A stretch of 64,000 nt of DNA from Methanolobus sp. (GTDB taxonomy: Archaea; Halobacteriota; Methanosarcinia; Methanosarcinales; Methanosarcinaceae): the NCBI RefSeq assembly GCF_016278365.1, contig NZ_JADQBZ010000002.1, forward strand, positions 179,507 through 243,506, given 5' to 3'. The notes under the pieces are model-generated. The model made no database searches. It was not told the origin of the DNA and saw nothing but the letters and a program-made list of their open reading frames with translations. Below are positions 37,152-46,431 of this stretch, one piece after another (the stretch's first letter is position 1; each line of letters begins with the position of its first letter). Made by a program: the position numbers and the translations under genes.

Positions 37152-37943
37152 TTACATTTCAGTTATTGGTGTTGAATCTTTCAGATAATGATCAAAGAGG
37201 TCTTTTCCCCATTTAAGCGCATCTTCTGTACTGCATAAGATATACTTGCTATCAAAGTCACCATCTTTCTTTAGTGGGTTTATGACAATATGATAATCAT
37301 CAAATGTAAAGAACAGGAAATTCATTTTTTTGTTGTAAACATATAGTTTAAAATAGCCACTTTCGATGACTAATTTGAAGTATTCATAATATTCAGTTCT
37401 TACTTTATCCAACAGATTCCCAGACACAATATAATTTATAGTTATGCCATTCTCTATCATCTCAGTGAATCTTGTTTGATAATCCGGATAAAAAGTGTTA
37501 CCAACTGAATAGACTGACTCGGTTATTTTATGTTCATGATATCTTTTGTGCATAGAATACAAATCTGTCAGGCGAGGGTTTATAATCTCATGGCTTCTCA
37601 GCTCATTAATTCTTTTAAGCAGATCAGGTGGAATAAAATCAAAGTTATGAGTACCCCAGTACTCAGTATCTACATCCAGAACTTCAAGAGTATCCACTAA
37701 CGGGCTCATCTCATCAACTAACAATTTACCAATGGTTGTCAGGTCATAGCTATCATCAGAGTGAGTAACCAGATAATGCTCCTGAAGTATCTTTACTTGA
37801 GGTAGTAGTGCCTGCCTGTTAGTTTCAAGAGCCTTGAGGAGGGTCCCCATCTCCTTTTTGCCATCCTGTAATAATAAGAGCATATTCTTTCTCTTTTCAG
37901 ATGCAAACATTACATCAAGCAATGATCTTTTCATTTGCTGCAC
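37152..37943 (-). CDS. FilR1/Msr-type winged-helix transcriptional regulator
   Basis: 263 residues, a paralogue of the gene at 31590. The winged helix is at about 10-75 (EKRKNMLLLLQDGKKEMGTL, YDLTTIGKLLVDEM), and the FilR1 middle domain follows (FDFIPPDLLKRINELRSHEI, SVGNTFYPDYQTRFTEMI). The end (WGKDLFDHYLKDSTPITEM) is diagnostic of the family and is also seen in the two remnants of this window. It lies next to a kinase and response regulator on the same strand, so it may take part in the same control circuit of methanogenesis genes. Confidence 0.9.
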   Translation of the reverse strand: MQQMKRSLLDVMFASEKRKNMLLLLQDGKKEMGTLLKALETNRQALLPQVKILQEHYLVTHSDDSYDLTTIGKLLVDEMSPLVDTLEVLDVDTEYWGTHNFDFIPPDLLKRINELRSHEIINPRLTDLYSMHKRYHEHKITESVYSVGNTFYPDYQTRFTEMIENGITINYIVSGNLLDKVRTEYYEYFKLVIESGYFKLYVYNKKMNFLFFTFDDYHIVINPLKKDGDFDSKYILCSTEDALKWGKDLFDHYLKDSTPITEM

Positions 37944-38068
37944 ACCCTCTAAACCACTTATAACCTCACCTGCAATATTATTATTTCTGTGAAATTACTT
38001 ATAGTAATTCTATCTGACCTTATATAATTAATTCAATTGATTATTTCGGAACTGCAGAATGATAGAAC

Positions 38069-39808
38069 TTAACTCTGCGCCTTTTTTAGAGTGAGAATAA
38101 ATTTGCTACCCACACCAGGCTTACTCTCAACTCTTATCGAGCCGCCCATACCTTCAACCAGACCTTTTGTGATTGCAAGCCCAAGACCACAACCTCCTGC
38201 AGTGCGGGTTGAGGTGCTGTCTATCTGGTAGAACTTATCGAATATGTGCCCGACATGAGATGGATCGATACCTATACCCGTATCACTGACAACTACCTCG
38301 ATGTTATCACCGGAATCTTGTGCAAGAACAGTTACAGCCCCACCCCTTTGAGTGAACTTGACAGCGTTGTTCAGGAGGTTGACAAATACCTGGATGAGCT
38401 TATCCCTGTCCGCAATGACTGCCGGAAGAGACTGAGGCATATCCACCCTGAGGACAACTCCTTTGCTTTCAGAGAGACGGCGAATGTTTTCAATTGAATG
38501 GTCAAGAGCCTCCGGCAGGCTCACCGGTTCCATATTGAATTTAATCCTGTTGGATTCGATCCTGGAAATGTCCAGAAGGTCATCGACCAGTCTTGCCTGC
38601 CTGTCAACATTGCGTACTATGAGTGCAAGCAGTTGATTCCTGACAGCGGGCTCACACCGGTCCTCCAGCAGGAACTCACTCGAAGTTTTCATGGCAGTCA
38701 AAGGAGTCTTGAGTTCATGCGAAACCATGGACAGGAACTCATTCTTCAGCCCGTCAAGTTCCTTGAGCTTTATATTTGCAGCAGTCAGTGATTCATTGGA
38801 TTCCTGGAGTTCACTGGTCTTTTTCTCAACTTCCCTCTCAAGGGTCTTATTCCAGTTAAGGAGAATAATATAGACCTGGGAACTCACAAACAGGATGAAG
38901 AGCACAGAAACCGCGGCCACGGTGAACAGTTTTACATAAACAGATAGAATAATGTCATCAACAGCATCTCCAGGGCTAGTAAGACCTACAGACCATCGTT
39001 GATTGTACCAGTTTATAGGGGAATAGGAAACCAGCACATATTCACTGCCATCAGTAGTTTCCTGCCAGTATTTACCATTGCCCATCATTCCCCCCATCTG
39101 TGCTTCAAGGACATGCAGGCGGTCAGTATCATTCTGATCAATATGGTCAAGATAATTTGTGCCTTTCTCATAGGTGCCTGACTGATCGTAGAGTATCATG
39201 CCTTTATCGTCTACAATATAGACATAATTACTGCTGTCCGAAGTGGTTTCAAATTGTGTTATAATGTTCTCATCCGAAACAATTCCGAGGATAGAACCCC
39301 TGAACTGTCTGTTCTCAAACACCGGGACCCATACATAAGCTCCGAAAATACCTTCCATCGTATTCACTGGTTCGGAGATATAAACCTCTCCTGTATCCCT
39401 GACATGTTCAAATGCCCAAGTCATATTGTTAGAATAAAGGTTGAAACCTAAAGGCACATTCTCCACAGGATAACCTGAAACGACAGTGCCATTTGCATCT
39501 ATGAACTCCAGCACGTAGTAAATATCAGCGACCTCATATACCGTTTCAAATTCAGACCTGAACAGGTCATCAGGAACACCCTGCTGTTTCTGTGCCACCA
39601 CCTCCAGCAGCAGCACTCTTTCATTGAGCAGTTCCCCGATAGAGTATGAGACATATTGAGTAAGGATGAGCTGCTGAGTCTGGTATTGTTCTTCTACGAT
39701 GGACCGGACCTCATCGTTAGCCCTCATCCAGAAAAAGAAGATAGAACCTACCAGCAGTAGCACTATAACTGCAAAAACAACGAGACTCCATCTATTTTTT
39801 TTGTTTAA
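38069..39808 (-). CDS. Membrane dCache histidine kinase
   Basis: About 579 residues from the internal ATG (MLNKKNRW); 585 if the upstream start is used. One membrane helix near the start, a large extracellular dCache/PAS-like sensor (about 40-280, with YVYIVDDKGMILYDQSG), a second helix (about 285-312), a coiled coil, HisKA (SMVSHELKTPLTAMKTSSEF) and HATPase (NLLNNAVKFTQRGG, VSDTGIGIDP, GCGLGLAITKGL). It senses an external small molecule. The response-regulator gene ends 38 nt upstream on the same strand, so the two form a two-component operon. Confidence 0.93.
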   Translation of the reverse strand, partial: LNKKNRWSLVVFAVIVLLLVGSIFFFWMRANDEVRSIVEEQYQTQQLILTQYVSYSIGELLNERVLLLEVVAQKQQGVPDDLFRSEFETVYEVADIYYVLEFIDANGTVVSGYPVENVPLGFNLYSNNMTWAFEHVRDTGEVYISEPVNTMEGIFGAYVWVPVFENRQFRGSILGIVSDENIITQFETTSDSSNYVYIVDDKGMILYDQSGTYEKGTNYLDHIDQNDTDRLHVLEAQMGGMMGNGKYWQETTDGSEYVLVSYSPINWYNQRWSVGLTSPGDAVDDIILSVYVKLFTVAAVSVLFILFVSSQVYIILLNWNKTLEREVEKKTSELQESNESLTAANIKLKELDGLKNEFLSMVSHELKTPLTAMKTSSEFLLEDRCEPAVRNQLLALIVRNVDRQARLVDDLLDISRIESNRIKFNMEPVSLPEALDHSIENIRRLSESKGVVLRVDMPQSLPAVIADRDKLIQVFVNLLNNAVKFTQRGGAVTVLAQDSGDNIEVVVSDTGIGIDPSHVGHIFDKFYQIDSTSTRTAGGCGLGLAITKGLVEGMGGSIRVESKPGVGSKFILTLKKAQS

Positions 39809-39846
39809 CATAAGGTCAATATACAAAAAGAAGTGAGAAATAAGGA

Positions 39847-40359
39847 TTAGACAGTGCCTCTTCTGAGAACTATCCTGATACGGGCTTTCAGTTCCTTGAG
39901 GTTGAAAGGCTTTGTGATATAGTCATCCGCTCCCATTTCAAGTCCTTCCACTTTATCATCGACCTCTCCTTTTGCGGTCAGCATGATGATAGGTATATGC
40001 CTGGAAGCCGGGTCAGCTTTAAGAAGTTGGCATACTTCAAAACCATCCATACCTGGCATCATAATATCAAGAAGGATTATGTCAGGATTTTCAGATTTTG
40101 CCTTCATGAGACCTTCATATCCATCAAGAGCCTCTATAACATTATAGCCCTCTGTTTCAAGCGCTAATTTAAGTGCGGTTGATGCGTCAATTTCCTCATC
40201 CACGATGAGGATCTTCTCACGTGTGTCAGACAGAAAAGCTATCCTCTGGCTGATAAGGCTTTCATCCAGTCCAAGTGACATGGCAATCTCCTTATCTGTC
40301 ATGTGTGGGTTCTGCTCCATCAGTGCCAGGATCTTAGGGTCAATGTTTTCAGTATTCAT
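39847..40359 (-). CDS. HTH-REC response regulator
   Basis: About 170 residues. The N-terminal 45 residues look like an AsnC/Lrp-type helix-turn-helix (PKILALMEQNPHMTDKEIAM, LGLDESLISQRIAFL). A REC receiver follows, with acidic pocket VDEE, phospho-acceptor DIILLDIMMPGMDG, Thr in IIMLTAKGE and Lys in YITKPFNL. The HTH before REC is the reverse of the usual bacterial order. It is the first gene of the operon with the dCache kinase, its likely partner. Confidence 0.9.
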   Translation of the reverse strand: MNTENIDPKILALMEQNPHMTDKEIAMSLGLDESLISQRIAFLSDTREKILIVDEEIDASTALKLALETEGYNVIEALDGYEGLMKAKSENPDIILLDIMMPGMDGFEVCQLLKADPASRHIPIIMLTAKGEVDDKVEGLEMGADDYITKPFNLKELKARIRIVLRRGTV

Positions 40360-40507
40360 GGTGATACTACCCAAGCTGTGAATAAGTATAGCAGGATGAT
40401 GCTATTAAAACCTTTCCAAATATCAAAGGGTTATATCTTAATTAGACCAGTCGTCCAAATTAAAGAAAGTATTATAACCCATCAATGAATATCTAAGGTA
40501 CGATACA

Positions 40508-40783
40508 ATGGATGCACTGGAAGAGATATTTGGAAAGACAGCCCAGATGACCGTTCTGAAAAACCTGATACAGCATCAGAACGAATCAACTTATCTTTCA
40601 GGGATAGCAGAAGAGACAGGTCTGTCCCATTCCAGTGTGGCAAGAGTTATCGCACCCCTGATTAAAACTGGAATCGTTATTGAGAAACCTCTGGGTAAGC
40701 AGATACGCACTTTCCGCCTGGACCTTGATAATGAAAAGACACAATTAATACTTGATTTTTACAACAGGCTGAACGAAAGATAA
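40508..40783 (+). CDS. Small winged-helix regulator (MarR/ArsR-like)
   Basis: 91 residues, almost all winged helix: FGKTAQMTVLKNLIQHQNES, YLSGIAEETGLSHSSVARVI, APLIKTGIVIEKPLGKQIRT. No ligand domain. It is divergent from the HTH-REC regulator gene, so it may control the signalling operon or itself. The start ATG follows a TATA-rich stretch. Confidence 0.8.
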   Translation: MDALEEIFGKTAQMTVLKNLIQHQNESTYLSGIAEETGLSHSSVARVIAPLIKTGIVIEKPLGKQIRTFRLDLDNEKTQLILDFYNRLNER

Positions 40784-40833
40784 TTGACTTTCAGAATCTA
40801 TCTCTTTCAAGGATATCAAGCTGGATAATACTT

Positions 40834-41508
40834 CTACATTTCCTGCATTGCAGAATCCTCCTTCTTCTGCGAAATCCCAAGCATCAGTAATGCAAACCTC
40901 CCAGAGAGCTTTGCAAGGAAATTCATTACATGCAGGGATAACAATCCTGCCGGGATTCCTGCAAAAAAGGCTACCAGAGAGAATTCTAATGTATACCAGG
41001 GCATATCCGGGGTGGAAGGATACCCAGCATAATACATAAGAGGAGACATCAAAAGGAACAAGGTTACAGCTAGCATTAATATTGCCAATGCAAGCGAGAA
41101 TATTCCCAGGGGGAATTTCATGAACAGGAACAATAACGCCTTCCATGTAACAGGGTTCCTTAACTTGACTATCCATCTCTCAAACAGGCTATCTGCTTCA
41201 AGCTGCTCGCGGGACATCGGAGGCATCTTCATACCAAGCAGCCATTCGGCAAGCTGGCGTTCAAAGGATGCCATTTCCCACCAGGCAAGGAGGACAAGCA
41301 TCAGAATAGGGATACCTATCCAGATGCCTACCAGATGGAAGCCCAGTGACAGTCCTGTAACCAGGAATACAAAGTAAGCTGTGCCAAGAGGGAACGTGAA
41401 CAGCAGGTAGAGCATATTCATATAGGTCTGTCTTCTGAAAGCTACAGCTACAAAGTCAACTGCATACTTTTGTGCTAAACCGACTGCTGTGTTAATTATC
41501 TCAAGCAT
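40834..41508 (-). CDS. Membrane protein with putative Sensor domain
   Basis: 224 residues with about four membrane helices in two pairs (around 35-80 and 130-200). The layout (FRRQTYMNMLYLLFTFPLG, then FERQLAEWLLGMKMPP, NPVTWKALLFLFMKFPLGI) matches the 'putative sensor' family PF13796, often fused to kinases but here alone. It may report envelope state to a separate kinase. On the same strand as the small gene at 41638 and the ABC cluster. Confidence 0.75.
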   Translation of the reverse strand: MLEIINTAVGLAQKYAVDFVAVAFRRQTYMNMLYLLFTFPLGTAYFVFLVTGLSLGFHLVGIWIGIPILMLVLLAWWEMASFERQLAEWLLGMKMPPMSREQLEADSLFERWIVKLRNPVTWKALLFLFMKFPLGIFSLALAILMLAVTLFLLMSPLMYYAGYPSTPDMPWYTLEFSLVAFFAGIPAGLLSLHVMNFLAKLSGRFALLMLGISQKKEDSAMQEM

Positions 41509-41637
41509 TTTATCTTATCCATATATCCGGCAGAGATACTGGCATCGCCGGCACATCATCTGCTTCTGCTTTCCTTCCCATGTGCTACCCGATAGAAGCC
41601 AGGCTCTATCCAACTTGCTCTGCAGAAATACTGCTCT

Positions 41638-41874
41638 TTATTCCCCGAGCTCACGTATGCGCTTTGGTCTTCTGACCAGGAAGTAGACCAAAGCACCAAG
41701 CAGGTGCGTGAATATTATGATCAATATCCAGATCAGCTTGTCATTGCCTGATGAGGGCTCTTTTGTCGCGCAGTCGATGAGCATCCATATCCAGAAAAGG
41801 GTCCCGATGATGCCCACCCCAAAGAAGAGGAAGAACATCAGAAAGGGAAGCCCTATATACAACATATCGAACAT
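41638..41874 (-). CDS. Small PLDc_N-type membrane protein
   Basis: 78 residues with two helices: GLPFLMFFLFFGVGIIGTLF, then WIWMLIDCATKEP, WILIIIFTHLLGALVYFLV and a basic end RRPKRIREL. The pattern (W-x-DC-x-E-P and the basic end) fits the phospholipase-D N-terminal (PLDc_N) membrane family. Function unknown. It lies just downstream of the ABC permease on the same strand. Confidence 0.75.
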   Translation of the reverse strand: MFDMLYIGLPFLMFFLFFGVGIIGTLFWIWMLIDCATKEPSSGNDKLIWILIIIFTHLLGALVYFLVRRPKRIRELGE

Positions 41875-41900
41875 TTTACCTCCACTATTTTTTGAATATT

Positions 41901-43115
41901 TTATTCATGCCTCAGAGCATCCACGGGATTCATCTTTGCAGCCTTGTTTGCAGGATAGACACCTGCAACAAGTCCTACGATAATAGATACTGCAACCCCG
42001 ATGAAGATCATATCCAGCGGGAACACGTGAGGCATGCCCATTGCACCGACAACCACGTAAGCGCCGATAACTCCGAGTGCTGTGCCAAAGATACCACCGA
42101 TAAGACCTACAACCATGGATTCCACAATGAACATGGAGAGAACCTCATGGTTCTTGTAGCCGAGTGACTTCATTATGCCTATCTCGCTTGTTCTCTCGGT
42201 TACCGTCACCAGCATGATATTCATGATACCGATAGATCCAACTATTAGGGATATCAGCGCAACAGCCGTCAGCAATGATCCGAGTGCCCCTGACAACTGA
42301 TCGACCTGCTCCAGTATTTCCTCCTGATTGAGAAGGGAATAAGGTTTAGCATCTTCGTTATCCAGGTCACGTGCCGGGACTCCGAGGTTCCTGGCAAGCC
42401 TGCGATCCACTTCATCAGTTACGTCGGAAATGCTTTCCATGTTCTCTGAGGCAGCAAAGAAACCCCAGTAATAGTTCTCTCCCATTATCTCATTCATTGT
42501 GGCAATGGGAATGAATATTCTCACATCGGGTTCAATACCACTCTGGACGAATGAGGTTTCCGGGCTGGATATTATGCCTTTTACCTTGAACTTCTGGGTA
42601 ACAACTTCCCCGTTAGCTTTCACAAAGGTCATCTCAATGGTATTCTTCTCTGAGATGAAACGGTCAAACTTTTCGTATGCAACGTCATGCCCCAGTACAG
42701 CCACATACTTGTCATTATCAGTGAGGAAACTTCCGGATTCCATCTGGATATTTGCTACTTCCTCATAGTCTTCTGAGACACCCTGCACAGATATCTGCCG
42801 GGTAGTGGAAATATACTTGACTTCTGCCACCTGCTGGCTGACAGGAGAAACACCCGTTATCCCAGGCGTGCCCCTCACCAGTTCAAGCTCGTTATCATGA
42901 AGCAGGTTGGAAGTCTTGCTCTCTATTATGATGAAATTATTGCCTACCGAACCTATCTCTTCGGTGAAGTACTGACTAAAGCTTGCACCAAGGGAGACAT
43001 TGGCGATGACCGCGGCAACGCCTATGACTATTCCGAGCGTTGTCAGGGCCGAGCGCATTTTTGCGCTTCCAATGCTGCCAAGAGCTATCTTTATTGATTG
43101 TTTCAGGCTCAGCAT
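41901..43115 (-). CDS. MacB/LolCE-type ABC permease (module 1)
   Basis: About 404 residues from the internal ATG (MLSLKQSIKIALGS). An FtsX/MacB permease: N-terminal helix with KMRSALTTLGIVIGVAAVIAN, large extracytoplasmic MacB-PCD domain, three C-terminal helices with SIGIMNIMLVTVTERTSEIG (coupling region) and a YPANKAAKMNPVDALRHE end. The extracellular domain contains RNLGVPARDLDNEDAKPY, shared with the permease of module 2. Its 5' end overlaps or adjoins the stop of the secreted-protein gene. Confidence 0.9.
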   Translation of the reverse strand: MLSLKQSIKIALGSIGSAKMRSALTTLGIVIGVAAVIANVSLGASFSQYFTEEIGSVGNNFIIIESKTSNLLHDNELELVRGTPGITGVSPVSQQVAEVKYISTTRQISVQGVSEDYEEVANIQMESGSFLTDNDKYVAVLGHDVAYEKFDRFISEKNTIEMTFVKANGEVVTQKFKVKGIISSPETSFVQSGIEPDVRIFIPIATMNEIMGENYYWGFFAASENMESISDVTDEVDRRLARNLGVPARDLDNEDAKPYSLLNQEEILEQVDQLSGALGSLLTAVALISLIVGSIGIMNIMLVTVTERTSEIGIMKSLGYKNHEVLSMFIVESMVVGLIGGIFGTALGVIGAYVVVGAMGMPHVFPLDMIFIGVAVSIIVGLVAGVYPANKAAKMNPVDALRHE

Positions 43116-43126
43116 AAGGCATCCCA

Positions 43127-44374
43127 TCACTTATTGTTCTGTTTCTTGCGCCTGTAAAGAACCATTCCGGGAAGACCTAACAACAACGCCAGTCCGATAG
43201 CTGTGACTGCAAGAGTGCCGGTGTTGCTATTGTTTTCCTGCACTATACTGGCATTACGTGTGCCGACCTGATTGCTGTGGCTGTTCATGCCATTCCTGTA
43301 GTCGACCTCGATTGACAGGGGAACTGAGGATTCGGTGCCGGTACTCCGGGCTTTGATCTGGATAGTGAAAAGCTCATCAGAACCCATGGATCCGATATAA
43401 TATTCCTCGGGAGAGAACTCAAGATCATCCGACACCAGCCTGACACTCACTGAATTGAGAGTATTGGGATGACTGTTGGCCACATCAAATTCAAAAACAC
43501 CTTCTCCATTGGTGATGATCAGCGGCTTGGAAGGGATGACCTTGATAGCAGATGAATCTACCTTGACAGGTATCCTCCAGTTGTTATTGTATGCATGGGA
43601 GTTACCGACCATGTAGAAGTCCAGATAGTACGTCCCATCCTCTACATTATCATCTATCCGGATATTATAGTTAAGAGTGATAGAGTCACCCGGACCTATA
43701 ACACCCGAGCCTGCATAAGTGTCACTTATGACCGTGATCCCATCAGTTCCCCTCAGAGTTGCGGACTGGACTCTGGCATTGGTATCATAATCGTTTCCAT
43801 CAATTGTAACAGAGCTGGTTGTGGCTGTATTCTGTAGAGTGAAACTCACAGTTCCCCTGTCACCAGGCATAAAGACTGTCGGATCGCTGGATATATCGCT
43901 AAGCTGGATGGTACCCTTGCTGTCAAAAGTATTGGAACCTACTCTGAGGTCAACGGTCTTTTTGAACCAGGCATCCCCGTCGTCTGCCTTATAAAATATA
44001 TCTATGCTGCCGGTGCCTACCTTGGCATTCTCATCCACGAACAGCCGGTACTCATGAACGACTGCTTTTTCAGGAGTCAGTATCCCAATGAATTTAATCG
44101 CGTTCTTATCGGAGTCAAGGGAGAACGGATAGTCAGGTTCGATCTTCAGGGAAACAGCATCCGCACGACCATAACCGATATTCTCTACCTTGACACGGAC
44201 ATCCACATATTTGCCTATCTCGGCAGGATATGGGTCATAGTCCAGCACGTCCACTTTCAGATTTGCACCGGAACTTGCAGATACCGGTGTGAATAATGTA
44301 AATATCATTCCAAGGCAGATCAATGTTCCCAGGATCTTTCTTATAATATCGTTTATCTCAGTCATCAGAACCAC
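43127..44374 (-). CDS. Secreted COG1361/CARDB-like protein (module 1)
   Basis: 415 residues: signal peptide (about 10-30), three or four Ig-like beta-sandwich domains, one C-terminal helix (about 385-405) and a basic RRKKQNNK tail. The first domain has PAEIGKYVDVRVKVENIGYG, a COG1361/CARDB feature, and the second VFMPGDRGTVSFTLQN. It is probably anchored outside with its body in the pseudoperiplasm. Encoded between the ATPase and permease genes, it is likely their external partner. Confidence 0.88.
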   Translation of the reverse strand: MVLMTEINDIIRKILGTLICLGMIFTLFTPVSASSGANLKVDVLDYDPYPAEIGKYVDVRVKVENIGYGRADAVSLKIEPDYPFSLDSDKNAIKFIGILTPEKAVVHEYRLFVDENAKVGTGSIDIFYKADDGDAWFKKTVDLRVGSNTFDSKGTIQLSDISSDPTVFMPGDRGTVSFTLQNTATTSSVTIDGNDYDTNARVQSATLRGTDGITVISDTYAGSGVIGPGDSITLNYNIRIDDNVEDGTYYLDFYMVGNSHAYNNNWRIPVKVDSSAIKVIPSKPLIITNGEGVFEFDVANSHPNTLNSVSVRLVSDDLEFSPEEYYIGSMGSDELFTIQIKARSTGTESSVPLSIEVDYRNGMNSHSNQVGTRNASIVQENNSNTGTLAVTAIGLALLLGLPGMVLYRRKKQNNK

Positions 44375-44375
44375 T

Positions 44376-45086
44376 TCAGTTGTTATTTATATATCCGTCT
44401 TTTATGAGCACGACCCTATCTACATATTTTTGCATCTCAGGGTCGTGTGTGATCATTATTATTGTGCATCCCTTACGGTGCAATTCCGAGAAAATACCCA
44501 GTATTTCCTCACTTGTCTTTGAATCCAGGTTACCTGTCGGCTCATCAGCAAGGATAAGGGAAGGTTCATTTATCATGGACCTGGCTATAGCAACTCTCTG
44601 GCGCTGCCCTCCTGAAAGCTCCGTTGGCCTGTGATACATACGGTCATCAAGACCAACCAGCTTTAGCAGGTCTTTTGCCCTTTGCGGAGCATCGTGTCCC
44701 TTTTTTGAATTGGAGTAAGTAGGAAGCAGTACATTCTCGTATGCACTCAGCCTTGGTATGAGATTGAAGCTCTGGAACACAAAACCGATCTCAAAACCCC
44801 GAAGCTCTGCAAGCTCGTTGTCAGAGACGGAACATGTATCCTTTCCCATGAGCACGACCTTGCCACTTGTAGGCCTGTCCAGGCATCCGATCATGTTCAT
44901 CAGGGTGCTCTTGCCGGAGCCGGATGGACCCATTATAGCAACAAATTCCCCTTTCTTCACGCAGAGATCGATTCCGTGGAGGATCGGGACTTCCATATCC
45001 CCCAGACGGTAGCTCTTCTTTAGATCGCAGATATCGATCACAACTGTGCTTTCTGAAACTGAACTCTCCAAGTTCTTGCCAACCAT
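44376..45086 (-). CDS. MacB/LolD-type ABC ATPase (module 1)
   Basis: 236 residues. Walker [17 protein letters not shown]-loop FVFQSFNLIPRL, signature ELSGGQRQRVAIARS, Walker [17 protein letters not shown] and H-loop ITHD. Subfamily features (NLIPRLSAYENV) are those of LolD/MacB/FtsE-like ATPases that drive mechanotransmission permeases. First gene of module 1, with AGAGGTAT before ATG. Confidence 0.93.
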   Translation of the reverse strand: MVGKNLESSVSESTVVIDICDLKKSYRLGDMEVPILHGIDLCVKKGEFVAIMGPSGSGKSTLMNMIGCLDRPTSGKVVLMGKDTCSVSDNELAELRGFEIGFVFQSFNLIPRLSAYENVLLPTYSNSKKGHDAPQRAKDLLKLVGLDDRMYHRPTELSGGQRQRVAIARSMINEPSLILADEPTGNLDSKTSEEILGIFSELHRKGCTIIMITHDPEMQKYVDRVVLIKDGYINNN

Positions 45087-45213
45087 GCATATACCTCTAG
45101 TAACCAGTCGAAAAGCTCGCCTATTTTTCGACAGGTTAGACTATTATGACTAAGTACTTAAGAGTTTCTATAAATCGCCCGGTTTGCCTAATTACAAAAG
45201 AGTAAAACCAATA

Positions 45214-46428
45214 TTATTCATGTCTTAAGGCTTCCACGGGATTCAGACTGGCGGCCCTGCTGGCAGGATAGACACCTGCAACCAGGCCGACAATGACTGA
45301 TATGAAAAAGCCCAGGAAGATCAGGTACATTGGAAAGATGCGTGGGATATTCAGATAGGTCTCGACTATGAACGAACCTGCCATTCCCAGAAGGGTTCCC
45401 AGGATACCTCCTATCACACCTACAACAATGGATTCCAGCATAAAGAGTGTCAGGATGTCATATCTGGCATAACCCAGGGATTTTAACAGACCAATCTCCT
45501 TTGTCCTCTCGGTCACAGTCACAAGCATGATGTTCATAATGCCAATAGAACCTACAAGCAGAGCCACCAGAGCTATTATCGTTATCAGTATGGTAAGGGA
45601 ATTGGAAAGCATGTCAAGCTGCTCCAGGATATCTGCCTGGTTGAATATACGATATGGCTTTGCATCCTCATTGTCAAGGTCCCGCGCAGGGACACCGAGA
45701 TTGCGGGCAAGACGCCTGTCCACTTCCTCTGACACCGACCTTACTGATTCCGCGTTTGCAGTCTTTGCAGAAAAGCCGCTGTAGTCATCCACATCCAGAA
45801 TATCATTCATGGTCTGGATCGGAATATATATGCTCACGTCCCTGTCAGGCCCGCCCTGGACAAAAGTATTGTCCTCGCCTGCCAATACGCCTTTGACCCT
45901 GAATTTTCTGGTCACGGTCGTACCGTCATTCCTGCGGAAAGTGATATCCACGTAATTCTTGACAGGTACATTCCGGTCAAATTTCTCTTCAGCTACATCT
46001 TTCCCAAGGACAGCCACATACCGGTCCTTGTCTGTGAGAAAACTACCGGATTCCACATGCAGGTTGGATATTTCCTGTGCAGCCGCACTCACTCCCTGGA
46101 CATCTATCTGCCGCGTCGAGGAAAGATAAGTCACAGCAGCTGTCTGCTGATTAAAAGCCGAAGCGCCCACCACACCCGGAGTATTCTTTATCACTTCAAG
46201 CTGGGCGTCATAGAAGATATTCACATCCTGACTGTATATGATTATGAAATTGGAACCAAGCGAACCAAGTTCATCAGTGAAATACTGGTTGAAGCTGGCG
46301 CCAAGCGAGACATTGGCAACTACTGCTGCCACACCTATGATAATACCAAGTGTGGTGAGGGCTGAGCGCAGCTTTGCGCTCTTGATGCTTCCAAGAGCTA
46401 TGACCAATGCCTGCCTGATATCTATCAT
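45214..46428 (-). CDS. MacB/LolCE-type ABC permease (module 2, second permease)
   Basis: 404 residues with the same MacB layout: KLRSALTTLGIIIGVAAVVAN, external domain, SIGIMNIMLVTVTERTKEIG and YPASRAASLNPVEALRHE. It also has RNLGVPARDLDNEDAKPY. It follows another permease gene by 3 nt, so module 2 may form a permease heterodimer, as LolC-LolE do. A 127-nt gap separates it from module 1. Confidence 0.9.
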   Translation of the reverse strand: MIDIRQALVIALGSIKSAKLRSALTTLGIIIGVAAVVANVSLGASFNQYFTDELGSLGSNFIIIYSQDVNIFYDAQLEVIKNTPGVVGASAFNQQTAAVTYLSSTRQIDVQGVSAAAQEISNLHVESGSFLTDKDRYVAVLGKDVAEEKFDRNVPVKNYVDITFRRNDGTTVTRKFRVKGVLAGEDNTFVQGGPDRDVSIYIPIQTMNDILDVDDYSGFSAKTANAESVRSVSEEVDRRLARNLGVPARDLDNEDAKPYRIFNQADILEQLDMLSNSLTILITIIALVALLVGSIGIMNIMLVTVTERTKEIGLLKSLGYARYDILTLFMLESIVVGVIGGILGTLLGMAGSFIVETYLNIPRIFPMYLIFLGFFISVIVGLVAGVYPASRAASLNPVEALRHE

Positions 46429-46431
46429 ATA

